Positions 1 through 5,180 are shown, numbered from the stretch's first letter. The stretch is 5,180 nucleotides of DNA from CAYPYI01 sp964415085 (GCA_964415085.1 CAYPYI010000090.1:1-5180); one strand, 5' to 3'. Notes: a model not told the origin generated them from the sequence alone. Numbers and translations are program-made.

Positions 1-156
1 CATATAAATTAAATTATTAATATATAAATCTGAAATCATAATAAGTGTCTAAATCAAGCTATAAGCAAAATAAATATACAAGGTATATAATTGTATAGAT
101 ATAAGGATTACTGCTGTTAAAAGATGATAGGGTAACTCTAAGATAAGGTTAATGTC

Positions 157-482
157 TTACAAGTTGAATGTTTTAGTGTTTTGAGTGTTTTCTTTTATTT
201 CTCCTATATAGGCATTTCTTTTTTTATACTTTTTATATTCTTCTTTTTAATTATTTCATATATTTTTCACATTCATGTTGAGAAAATATAGTTTCATCAT
301 TATTCTTTTATATAATTTGCGATTTTTGAGAAAAGTATAAAATTAGATACTGAAACTCTTAGATCACATCCTCCAGAAAAAGCAATTATAGACTGAAAAT
401 AAATATGTTTAAAAGCAGGATTAAGAGTTTTAAGTACTTTTATATGACCATAATTTGATGTAATTGATTTATAAAAGGTCAA
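157..482 (-). pseudogene. Decayed C-terminal fragment of a NERD (nuclease-related domain) protein
   Basis: Three pieces on the minus strand, in different frames, join into one protein tail. Piece 1 (482 to 303) reads FYKSITSNYGHIKVLK and later FQSIIAFSGGCDLRVSV, and stops at a TAA at 302-300. Piece 2 (304 to 254) reads NNDETIFSQHECEKYMK, then a TAA. Piece 3 (246 to 160) reads KEEYKKYKKRNAYIGEIKEN and ends at the TAA at 159-157. The order fits the C-terminal half of NERD proteins as I know them: an N-P-x-x-Q-N-x-G-H-I-K-like segment, then an S-I-I-V-F-S-x-x-C-x-L-K-like strand, a helix, and a final H-I-x-x-I-K-like segment. The N-terminal catalytic-like part is missing, and the minus-strand frames beyond 482 are full of stops. 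The nominal TTG at 482 has no ribosome binding site and follows a stop two codons upstream. NERD proteins are nuclease-like and mostly uncharacterised. The family call is from motif memory and moderately sure; that it is broken is clear if the family is right. Confidence 0.6.
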
Positions 483-694
483 ACACTACAATGAAAAGAG
501 AATAAAAACTTTTTAAAATTCTTAAAATAGATTTTACTAAAATTATATCCACCTCACATTAATATTTGTAAAGTAATACCACATAGTTAATATTATCTAG
601 TTATTTAAAGATTACTAGCTACTAAATGAGTATAATGAGTATATAGTTACAATTATTTTTTTATCTATACTTATTATTTTAAAGCTTAATTTGG
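483..694. other. AT-rich intergenic stretch, no gene seen
   Basis: No open frame with a ribosome binding site is visible on either strand here. The only structure noted is a near-perfect 9-bp tandem repeat at 627-644 (TGAGTATAA then TGAGTATAT). It overlaps TACTAAATG at 620-628, an element also found twice upstream of the AraC-type gene. The stretch from 1 to 156 is equally featureless. Confidence 0.6.
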
Positions 695-723
695 TTTACA
701 TAAATCAAGGATTGTGGTAAAAT
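695..723 (+). promoter_or_regulatory. Sigma-A promoter of the zinc-ribbon gene
   Basis: A -35 box TTTACA (695-700) is followed by exactly 17 bases and a -10 box TAAAAT (718-723). The -10 is preceded by TG at 715-716 with one base between, an extended -10. Transcription should start near 730, leaving a leader of about 60 bases before the ATG at 792. A second TATACT at 761-766 has no good -35 partner. Confidence 0.65.
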
Positions 724-791
724 AAATAATTATTGTATTTATTTGTTTATTTTGGTAGGATATACTAGAAAGATAAATTAGGAGGTATGTA

Positions 792-1322
792 ATGAACTGT
801 CAAAACTGTGATGGCCCCTTGTCGGAGGACGATGGAATATGTGAAAAGTGTGGGACATTAGTAGAAAGAAATGATGTGAAAAAAGATATTAGTTCAGGAA
901 TGAAGATGATGATACTTTTACTTGCTTCTATAGTAATAGTGTTTGGAGTACTTCAAATAAATAACAAAATATCAAATAAAACAGGTAGAGAGACCGTAGA
1001 AAACTATTATACAGCAATAGATAACTTAGATGTTAATATGTATGTTAACACTATGAATACTATTAAACTAAGTGAATTGGGAATACAAAAAAATAGTAAT
1101 ATTCCTAAAGAATTAGAAGAAGAATTTTTAGAAGAACTTACTTATTTAAAAGAAGGTCATATATCAGAGTTTGGTGAAAATTGGATCAAATTAATGACTT
1201 TAAAAAACATAGATAGAGAAGATGAATATTCTATATTTCAGGTTTCTTTTAGTGATACAGATATTTTTAATATCGAACTTATAAAAGAAGGAAACGAATG
1301 GAATATAGTAATAATATACTAA
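792..1322 (+). CDS. Membrane-anchored zinc-ribbon protein with NTF2-like extracellular domain
   Basis: This is a 176-aa protein with three parts. Residues 3-20 form a zinc ribbon, C3-x2-C6-x10-C17-x2-C20, which should bind one zinc ion. Residues about 37-55 (MKMMILLLASIVIVFGVLQ) are a single transmembrane helix. Lysines before it suggest that the ribbon lies in the cytoplasm and the rest outside. Residues about 65-176 begin RETVENYYTAIDNLDVNMYV and end GNEWNIVIIY. Those ends resemble the opening helix and closing strand of NTF2-like (DUF4878-type) domains, often found on surface proteins of Firmicutes. The exact function is unknown, and ligand binding or envelope sensing is only inference. 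The ATG follows AGGAGG (780-785) by six bases; an ATG at 787 is followed directly by a stop. It is transcribed alone, between its own promoter and a strong terminator. The zinc ribbon and helix are sure, the extracellular fold less so. Confidence 0.85.
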   Translation: MNCQNCDGPLSEDDGICEKCGTLVERNDVKKDISSGMKMMILLLASIVIVFGVLQINNKISNKTGRETVENYYTAIDNLDVNMYVNTMNTIKLSELGIQKNSNIPKELEEEFLEELTYLKEGHISEFGENWIKLMTLKNIDREDEYSIFQVSFSDTDIFNIELIKEGNEWNIVIIY

Positions 1323-1328
1323 ATATTT

Positions 1329-1364
1329 AAAACAGCCTTGATTTAATTAAGGCTGTTTTTTTTA
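1329..1364 (+). terminator. Intrinsic terminator after the zinc-ribbon gene
   Basis: A perfect 9-bp stem, AACAGCCTT (1331-1339) with AAGGCTGTT (1349-1357), can be extended inward by weaker pairs to a tiny loop. It runs into eight T residues (1356-1363). It begins seven bases past the stop codon, so it separates this gene from the AraC-type gene. Confidence 0.93.
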
Positions 1365-1401
1365 TTAAAAATAAATAAATATACAAAATAATAGAAATAT
1401 T

Positions 1402-1440
1402 TTACTAAATGTATAAACGCTTACTAAATGGGTATATAAA
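1402..1440 (+). promoter_or_regulatory. Direct-repeat candidate operator and weak promoter upstream of the AraC-type gene
   Basis: TTACTAAATG occurs at 1402-1411 and again at 1421-1430, 19 bp apart start to start. The sites thus lie nearly two helical turns apart, as expected for the two HTH motifs of an AraC-family protein or a dimer. A plausible -10 (TATATA at 1433-1438) lies just downstream, with only a poor -35 (TGTATA at 1410-1415, spacer 17). A weak -35 overlapped by a repeat is typical of an activator-dependent or autoregulated promoter. This is inference: short AT-rich repeats also arise by chance in such DNA. Confidence 0.4.
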
Positions 1441-1471
1441 AAATGAAACTATTTCCAGCATTTAATTTTGT

Positions 1472-1489
1472 AAGGAGGTTTTGTTAGTG
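1472..1489 (+). promoter_or_regulatory. Ribosome binding site that selects the GTG start at 1487
   Basis: AAGGAGG (1472-1478) lies eight bases before the GTG at 1487 but only two bases before the in-frame TTG at 1481. Two bases is too close for initiation, so GTG is the likely start and the protein has 774 rather than 776 residues. Confidence 0.85.
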
Positions 1490-3811
1490 GGGATAAAATC
1501 AGAAATAGAAGATACTAAGCAAAATATAGTATTAGCAAAAAGTTTTGATGATTATAGAATATTTTTGACCAGAGTACAAGAAAAAGAGTTTATGGTACAT
1601 AATTGGTTGGAGATAGTATATGTATTAAAAGGTAGAATCGAACTATCAGATGAAGATGAAATAATAGATTTAGATGAGGGAGATATTTATATTATAAATC
1701 CAGGAAAAGCTCATTTAATTAAAGAAACTCAGGTCGACAATATTGTATTAATACTTCAAATCGAAAATAATTTTTTAAAAGAGAATATTCCTGTTTATGA
1801 TGAAATACTTTTTTCAAATAGAATGGATGATTTAACTAAACAAAAAATTATATCTGTAATGGGTAGACTTTATATTAACACTTTTACTACAGACTGGGAA
1901 ATAGAGGATATGAATGATGACTTACAAGAATTATTAACTTTACTTGTAACTAAAAGATATTATCCAAAAAAGCATAAAGAATTTTTAGATATTGACTCAA
2001 TAGTGGTTGAAATAGCTAAAAGAGCTTCTCATGACTTTGTTAATTTATGTCAGAAAAATATTAGTCTAGAAGATATGGCAGATGAGTATAATGTTAGTTA
2101 TTACTACTTATCCAGATCTTTTAAGAAGAATATTGGTGAGAATTATACAGACTTTTTATTAAAAGTAAGATTAAATAAAGCTGTGGATCTTATTATAAAT
2201 ACAGATAAAATGATAACAGATATTGCAGAAGAATCTGGTTTTAGTAATATAAAATCATTTAATAATGCATTTAGGAAAATATTTTCAATATCACCTACAG
2301 ATTTTAGAAAAAAATATACTAACTTAGATGAAATGCTAATGAAAAATGAATTGTTTCTGGATGAAAAAGTACAAGAGTTTGTAAATCATATAAAGATAAA
2401 AAAAGATAATATATTAAAAGGAAGAATAGAATATAATATAGATTATAAGGCAGATATTCTTTTAGAAAGAAAAGAATGGGCAAAGATTATAGATATTAAC
2501 TGTTTATTCGATATATTTAAAGGCTTTGATAACTTTGAAAGAATAATTGAAAATATTGAGTTTACAAATATTATACTTAATATAAAAGTAATAGATGATA
2601 AAGTATATCTTATTAACAAACATGGTAAAATGAAATATATAAATGAATATGAATCAAACACACTAATAAGAATGTTGAACAAAAGCAATATATCACCAAT
2701 AATATTTTTAAATTATGATATTGGAAGTATGTCTATAGATCCATTTAGTGATATGGCAATTAAAAAGATAGATTCAATATCTAGAATTATTGGTTTTAAT
2801 AAGTTAAGATCATTTGTTTTTGGAATAAAAATAAATAATCTAGATAAATATTTAAATACGGAAAAAGAATATGAAGTGCTATCTGTTATTAGTAACTTTA
2901 AACTCTTATTAGATAAAAAGTTTAGTGGAGAAGACTATAAATGGGCAGTAGATTTTGGTGAATTAAATAATAGCGATGATTTAGATAATATAAAATCTTT
3001 TATAGAAAAAATTGAAGCGCCAGACTATTCAATGGTTTTACTTAACTACAATCACATAGAACCAAGATTTGATTATGCCATAAATTATTACATAGGTATG
3101 TTAAATAATTTAAAGCAGCATGTTCAGTCATATAGTATAAAAAATAAGCTTTTAACATCATTTAGCTATAATATAGATAATTTAGAAGTGTCCGATTATG
3201 ATAAAATAAACTTTGCAAATTTATTTGTTTTATATTTAGCATTAAAGTTAAGAAGCAATAATCATATTTTATCATCAATTAGATTATCAAGTAAAAATAC
3301 AGAACAGATTGATAAAGATGCATTAGACAGATTCTTATTTAATGATTTAGGCTTAAGACTACCAACTTACTATATGTTTGATTTTATTGACTTATTAGGT
3401 GAAGACTTAATTTATGTTGATGAAGGTATATTTGTTACAAAAAAAGGCTCGAATTTAGTAATGTTAATTTTTGATGATTATATAAAATACTATAATTATT
3501 CATCAAAAACATTATCAAATTTTGAAACTGCTGGTAACATAGAATATAGACTTAAAATTAAAGGCTTAAAGGATACATTTAAACTATCTGAGTATAAAGT
3601 AGATATGGGAATTAAAGTTTATGATGCTCTTAGAATTGAAGAAAAATATAAACAAAGTATTACAGAGTGGGAGAAAAAACATTTAGATTATATGTATATA
3701 CCAGATGTTAAAATAAGCTTTTTAGAAGTTGAGGATGAAAATAAACAATTTGAACTTGTTTGTAATAAAAGTATTATGGAGATTCATCTAATTAATCTAG
3801 AAAAGATATAG
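1487..3811 (+). CDS. AraC-family transcriptional regulator: cupin, double HTH and degenerate GH39-like domain
   Basis: This 774-aa protein has a clear three-part layout. Residues about 20-92 are a small cupin, with HNWLEIVYVLKGRIEL followed by LDEGDIYIINPGKAH, the usual ligand pocket of sugar-sensing AraC proteins. Residues about 183-277 hold two helix-turn-helix motifs: SLEDMADEYNVSYYYLSRSF, and MITDIAEESGFSNIKSFNNA ending in SPTDFRKKY, the family signature. Residues about 318-774 resemble the GH39-type barrel plus beta domain fused to some clostridial AraC proteins. Where active enzymes carry a WNEPN-like acid/base motif, this one has WAVDFGELNN (486-495). Where they have LTEW with the nucleophile Glu, it has LLTSFSYN (555-562). 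It is therefore probably a binding, not a hydrolysing, domain. It should be a cytoplasmic DNA-binding regulator; the ligand and targets are unknown. No sugar-uptake or glycosidase gene adjoins it in the window, so targets may lie elsewhere. The AraC call is firm; the GH39 relation is from motif memory. Confidence 0.92.
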   Translation: MGIKSEIEDTKQNIVLAKSFDDYRIFLTRVQEKEFMVHNWLEIVYVLKGRIELSDEDEIIDLDEGDIYIINPGKAHLIKETQVDNIVLILQIENNFLKENIPVYDEILFSNRMDDLTKQKIISVMGRLYINTFTTDWEIEDMNDDLQELLTLLVTKRYYPKKHKEFLDIDSIVVEIAKRASHDFVNLCQKNISLEDMADEYNVSYYYLSRSFKKNIGENYTDFLLKVRLNKAVDLIINTDKMITDIAEESGFSNIKSFNNAFRKIFSISPTDFRKKYTNLDEMLMKNELFLDEKVQEFVNHIKIKKDNILKGRIEYNIDYKADILLERKEWAKIIDINCLFDIFKGFDNFERIIENIEFTNIILNIKVIDDKVYLINKHGKMKYINEYESNTLIRMLNKSNISPIIFLNYDIGSMSIDPFSDMAIKKIDSISRIIGFNKLRSFVFGIKINNLDKYLNTEKEYEVLSVISNFKLLLDKKFSGEDYKWAVDFGELNNSDDLDNIKSFIEKIEAPDYSMVLLNYNHIEPRFDYAINYYIGMLNNLKQHVQSYSIKNKLLTSFSYNIDNLEVSDYDKINFANLFVLYLALKLRSNNHILSSIRLSSKNTEQIDKDALDRFLFNDLGLRLPTYYMFDFIDLLGEDLIYVDEGIFVTKKGSNLVMLIFDDYIKYYNYSSKTLSNFETAGNIEYRLKIKGLKDTFKLSEYKVDMGIKVYDALRIEEKYKQSITEWEKKHLDYMYIPDVKISFLEVEDENKQFELVCNKSIMEIHLINLEKI

Positions 3812-3838
3812 TATAAATAAAAAATATAATTTATTATT

Positions 3839-3850
3839 AAGAGACTATAT
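3839..3850 (+). repeat. Extra copy of the terminator's 5' arm
   Basis: AAGAGACTATAT here repeats the 5' arm of the terminator at 3905-3915 (AAGAGACTATA). It can form 12 perfect pairs with the same 3' arm (3924-3935). The two pairings exclude each other, as in an antiterminator, although this may simply be a decayed duplication. Confidence 0.55.
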
Positions 3851-3901
3851 TTTAAATATTAGAAGATGTTATAAGATTTATAAACAAGAATATATTTTGT
3901 G

Positions 3902-3940
3902 AAGAAGAGACTATAATCTTTTTATATAGTCTCTTTTTTG
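3902..3940 (+). terminator. Intrinsic terminator after the AraC-type gene
   Basis: An 11-bp perfect stem, AAGAGACTATA (3905-3915) with TATAGTCTCTT (3925-3935), has a nine-base loop and a run of six T residues (3934-3939). It lies about 90 bases past the stop codon at 3811, in a long 3' untranslated region. Confidence 0.88.
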
Positions 3941-3960
3941 TATTTACTATTATCAATCTA

Positions 3961-4012
3961 TTTACATATTGTGTAATTATCTGTAAACTATAAATATGCT
4001 GACTAATATAAT
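3961..4012 (+). promoter_or_regulatory. Probable promoter region of the two-gene unit
   Basis: Two overlapping possibilities are visible. One is TTTACA (3961-3966) with a 17-base spacer and TAAACT (3984-3989). The other is a perfect TATAAT -10 at 4007-4012 with no good -35. The second would start transcription near 4019, about 24 bases before the ATG. A promoter is needed here because a terminator stands just upstream, but which one is used cannot be told. Confidence 0.45.
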
Positions 4013-4028
4013 CAACTAAATATACTAA

Positions 4029-4045
4029 AAAAGGTGATGTATATG
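4029..4045 (+). promoter_or_regulatory. Ribosome binding site that selects the ATG at 4043
   Basis: AAAGGTGATG (4030-4039) matches the AGGTGAT half of the anti-Shine-Dalgarno complement. Its GG (4033-4034) is eight bases before the ATG at 4043, the normal distance. The in-frame GTG (4034) and ATG (4037) lie inside the binding site and cannot be the start. Confidence 0.8.
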
Positions 4046-4405
4046 AGAGACGTAGAAAAAGTAAGGCTTTATGCTGAATCATTGGCAGAGGATTTAGGAT
4101 TATCTATAAAAAATATAAATTTTAGAATAAATAGGTCTCAAAACTTTTTTATACCTTATTACTTAAGAAAAGATGGAGTAAGCCTAAAAACTTTAGAAGG
4201 ATATGCAAATAACTTAGGATATAGACTAATTTTTGCATATGATCTAGATCAAGAATATATAGATAATTTAGTTCTTTTTCAATATTATTTAGAAAACGAA
4301 AAAATAATAGACCCAATTAATATTGAGCAACTAAATAAAATCAATATAATAAAGGTAGGCTTAGATCCAAACGGTATTAGGAGGTTGGATATATTTGATA
4401 AATGA
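4043..4405 (+). CDS. Unknown protein with a Cro/C1-like helix-turn-helix pattern, first of a paired unit
   Basis: This 120-aa protein is not one I recognise. Residues about 35-66 (FFIPYYLRKDGVSLKTLEGY, then ANNLGYRLIFAY) resemble the last helices of XRE-type (Cro/C1) DNA-binding domains, where a P-S-L-x-T-L-x-x-Y-A-x-x-L-G-Y-x-L pattern is common. The preceding helix (EKVRLYAESLAEDLGLS, 5-21) could be the first helix of that fold. It has no signal peptide or membrane segment, so it should be cytoplasmic. Residues 29-110 align without a gap to residues 83-164 of the next gene's product, so the two are paralogues. The next gene's ribosome binding site lies in this gene's last codons, and the reading frames overlap by 11 bases, so the two are probably co-translated. 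DNA binding is inference from pattern. Weak alternatives are a toxin-antitoxin or phage-derived regulator, and no toxin motif is seen. Confidence 0.85.
   Translation: MRDVEKVRLYAESLAEDLGLSIKNINFRINRSQNFFIPYYLRKDGVSLKTLEGYANNLGYRLIFAYDLDQEYIDNLVLFQYYLENEKIIDPINIEQLNKINIIKVGLDPNGIRRLDIFDK
4379..4397 (+). promoter_or_regulatory. Ribosome binding site for the TTG start at 4395, inside the preceding gene
   Basis: AGGAGG (4379-4384) lies ten bases before the TTG at 4395. The ATG at 4402 is in another frame and gives only 14 codons before a stop. No other ATG, GTG or TTG occurs in this frame until far into the gene. The strong site inside the upstream gene implies translational coupling. Confidence 0.8.
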
Positions 4406-4907
4406 TTACGAAGGTGAATATGAAGATCAATATGAAGATGACTTAGAAAATGAGGGGGAAGATAAATATATAAGTTTTAATGATTTTTTATCAGAAGATA
4501 TATGTGATTATTCTTATGAAAAGCCTAAAGACTTTATAAATCATTTTCTAAAAGATTTATCTGTGGATACTCCAGAACAATTATTTGATGATGTAGACTT
4601 TTATGAAGATGAGGAAAGAATACTTTTAAGAAAAGAGTATATAAAATATCCAGTAGACTTTTCAGTTCCTTATAATATGATAAATCAAATTAAGCAATTA
4701 GAAAGATTAGAAACTCTATGTTTTAGTGCAAATTATAGGATGGTCTTTAGCCCTTATTTAACTAAGGAGAAAATTATAAAATTAGAAAATTTCTATATAC
4801 AAGCTAGAATATCTAGACTAATAGGGGAGTTAGAATTAAGAAAATTAAATGAAGTAAACCATGTTAAGATTGGTATAGTACCTATTGTAGAATATGATTT
4901 CGAGTAA
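4395..4907 (+). CDS. Unknown protein with very acidic N-terminal half and HTH-like C-terminal half, second of the paired unit
   Basis: This 170-aa protein is unrecognised. Residues 1-88 are extremely acidic, about 30 Asp/Glu against 8 Lys/Arg, and half of the first 24 residues are acidic. Residues about 83-164 align gap-free with residues 29-110 of the preceding gene's product: 22 of 82 positions are identical, including F-x-[IV]-P-Y, LE, YR-x-x-F, LN-x-x-N and K-x-G-x-x-P. The C-terminal half has near-balanced charge. There is no signal peptide or membrane segment. A duplicated domain fused to an acidic segment could be a partner that binds its paralogue or mimics DNA, but that is conjecture. 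The start is TTG, with an 11-base overlap with the preceding gene. Downstream come an 11-bp tandem repeat and a small-RNA candidate; the only terminator seen is the one at 5082-5112. Confidence 0.85.
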   Translation: MINDYEGEYEDQYEDDLENEGEDKYISFNDFLSEDICDYSYEKPKDFINHFLKDLSVDTPEQLFDDVDFYEDEERILLRKEYIKYPVDFSVPYNMINQIKQLERLETLCFSANYRMVFSPYLTKEKIIKLENFYIQARISRLIGELELRKLNEVNHVKIGIVPIVEYDFE

Positions 4908-4915
4908 GAATATGA

Positions 4916-4937
4916 TTGTAAAGATTTTGTAAAGATT
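4916..4937 (+). repeat. Perfect 11-bp tandem duplication
   Basis: TTGTAAAGATT is present twice head to tail (4916-4926 and 4927-4937), a period of about one helical turn. Just upstream GAATATGATT also occurs twice (4890-4899 and 4908-4917), spanning the stop codon at 4905-4907. The repeats could be slippage products or binding sites. Confidence 0.7.
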
Positions 4938-4939
4938 AT

Positions 4940-4958
4940 CATTGAAACATATTCAATG
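4940..4958 (+). other. Small hairpin in the 3' untranslated region
   Basis: CATTGAA (4940-4946) pairs with TTCAATG (4952-4958) around a five-base ACATA loop. No T run follows, so it is not an intrinsic terminator. It may protect the 3' end of the two-gene transcript, or be chance. Confidence 0.4.
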
Positions 4959-5005
4959 GGGTGTTAGAATAGTATATGCGGTATGTAAAAATAATACCTT
5001 AAAAT

Positions 5006-5034
5006 TTGTTATATATAATATATTTGTATATAGA
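5006..5034 (+). promoter_or_regulatory. Probable promoter of the C-rich small RNA
   Basis: A -35-like TTGTTA (5006-5011) is followed by 17 bases and TATAGA (5029-5034). The start would be at about 5041-5042, just before the hairpin of the RNA candidate. The AT-rich context allows other boxes, such as TATATA at 5027-5032. Confidence 0.45.
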
Positions 5035-5040
5035 TTATGT

Positions 5041-5112
5041 GGTGAAGACTGAGTTCCCCTCAGTTGGATCCTCCCTTTATGAAAAAAGTATGTTTCCCTA
5101 CATACTTTTTTT
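5041..5112 (+). ncRNA. Candidate trans-acting small RNA with C-rich, anti-Shine-Dalgarno-like loops
   Basis: A promoter-like element is followed by a compact segment of about 72 bases that ends in a strong terminator and has no open frame. It holds a 6-bp hairpin, ACTGAG (5048-5053) with CTCAGT (5059-5064), whose loop reads TTCCC. Then comes a single-stranded linker with GGATCCTCCCTTT, and then the terminator hairpin with loop TTCCCT. Three C-rich unpaired stretches in DNA this AT-rich are unusual. Firmicute small RNAs of the RsaE/RoxS kind use such UCCC motifs to pair with Shine-Dalgarno sites and block translation; relation to them is by analogy only. TGGATC followed by CTCC after a hairpin also echoes the 3' end of 16S rRNA. 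The alternative is an attenuator leader of a gene beyond 5180. Confidence 0.5.
5082..5112 (+). terminator. Intrinsic terminator, possibly bidirectional
   Basis: AAAAAAGTATGT (5082-5093) pairs perfectly with ACATACTTTTTT (5100-5111) around a six-base TTCCCT loop, with seven T residues at the 3' end. The A run on the 5' side gives a U run on the other strand, so it could also stop leftward transcription. From 5113 to the end nothing clear is seen. Confidence 0.88.
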
Positions 5113-5180
5113 GTTATGTATAAATATTGGAATGGCAACCCTTATTTAGACAAAAGTTTACTTAACACAGATTTAGTTTA

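Noticed and set aside
597..617. CTAGT/ACTAG inverted repeat as an operator or hairpin
   Set aside because: Five pairs around an 11-base loop in AT-rich DNA is no better than chance.
1481..1486. TTG start for the AraC-type gene
   Set aside because: Only two bases separate it from AAGGAGG; the GTG at 1487 has the normal eight.
2443..2688. 81-codon minus-strand open frame
   Set aside because: It lies wholly inside the AraC-type gene, has no ribosome binding site, and its hydrophobic composition is what antisense reading of AT-rich coding DNA gives.
4034..4042. GTG or ATG starts at 4034 and 4037 for the first paired gene
   Set aside because: Both lie inside the ribosome binding site itself; the ATG at 4043 is correctly spaced.
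3852..4082. 76-codon minus-strand open frame
   Set aside because: It overlaps the terminator, the promoter and the start of the gene at 4043, and has no recognisable motif or supporting ribosome binding site.
4953..5138. 61-codon minus-strand open frame
   Set aside because: It runs antisense through the small-RNA candidate and its terminator stem, and the translated sequence looks like no protein. The AAGGGAGG on this strand is not followed by a start codon at the right distance.
1..5180. CRISPR array, tRNA, rRNA or complete insertion sequence
   Set aside because: No regularly spaced repeats of CRISPR length, no cloverleaf, no transposase motifs and no long terminal inverted repeats were seen. 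The short 16S-like match near 5065 is far too small to be an rRNA gene.
5113..5180. Start or promoter of a further gene at the window's right end
   Set aside because: TTTACT near 5157 could be a -35 box, but no -10 box, ribosome binding site or start codon can be supported before the sequence ends.

Overview
The window is very AT-rich (about three quarters A+T). It has strong AGGAGG-type ribosome binding sites, frequent TTG/GTG starts and U-tailed intrinsic terminators, and the proteins are rich in Lys, Asn and Ile. All this points to a low-GC Clostridia-type Firmicute (Clostridium or Peptostreptococcaceae). Species cannot be fixed from the sequence.

Layout, left to right: (1) 1-156, AT-rich sequence with nothing recognisable. 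(2) 157-482, minus strand, the decayed C-terminal end of a NERD (nuclease-related domain) protein, broken by two frameshifts. (3) 483-791, an intergenic region with a good sigma-A promoter (695-723) for (4) a 176-aa membrane protein with a cytoplasmic zinc ribbon, one transmembrane helix and an NTF2-like extracellular domain (792-1322), closed by a strong terminator. (5) 1365-1486, a promoter region with a direct repeat that may be an AraC operator. (6) 1487-3811, a 774-aa AraC-family regulator made of cupin, double HTH and a degenerate GH39-like domain that appears to lack the catalytic residues. (7) 3812-4042, an intergenic region with a terminator whose 5' arm is present twice. (8) 4043-4907, two overlapping, translationally coupled genes of unknown function whose C-terminal halves align without gaps to each other, the second carrying a very acidic N-terminal half. 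(9) 4908-5180, no protein gene, but a candidate roughly 72-nt small RNA (5041-5112) with its own promoter, three C-rich unpaired segments resembling anti-Shine-Dalgarno sequence, and a strong terminator.

The genes do not form one pathway. The AraC protein is probably a ligand-sensing transcription factor. A shared TACTAAATG element hints that it could act on its own promoter and on the zinc-ribbon gene, but that is inference. The parts most likely to be undescribed are the paralogous gene pair (4043-4907) and the C-rich RNA that follows it.
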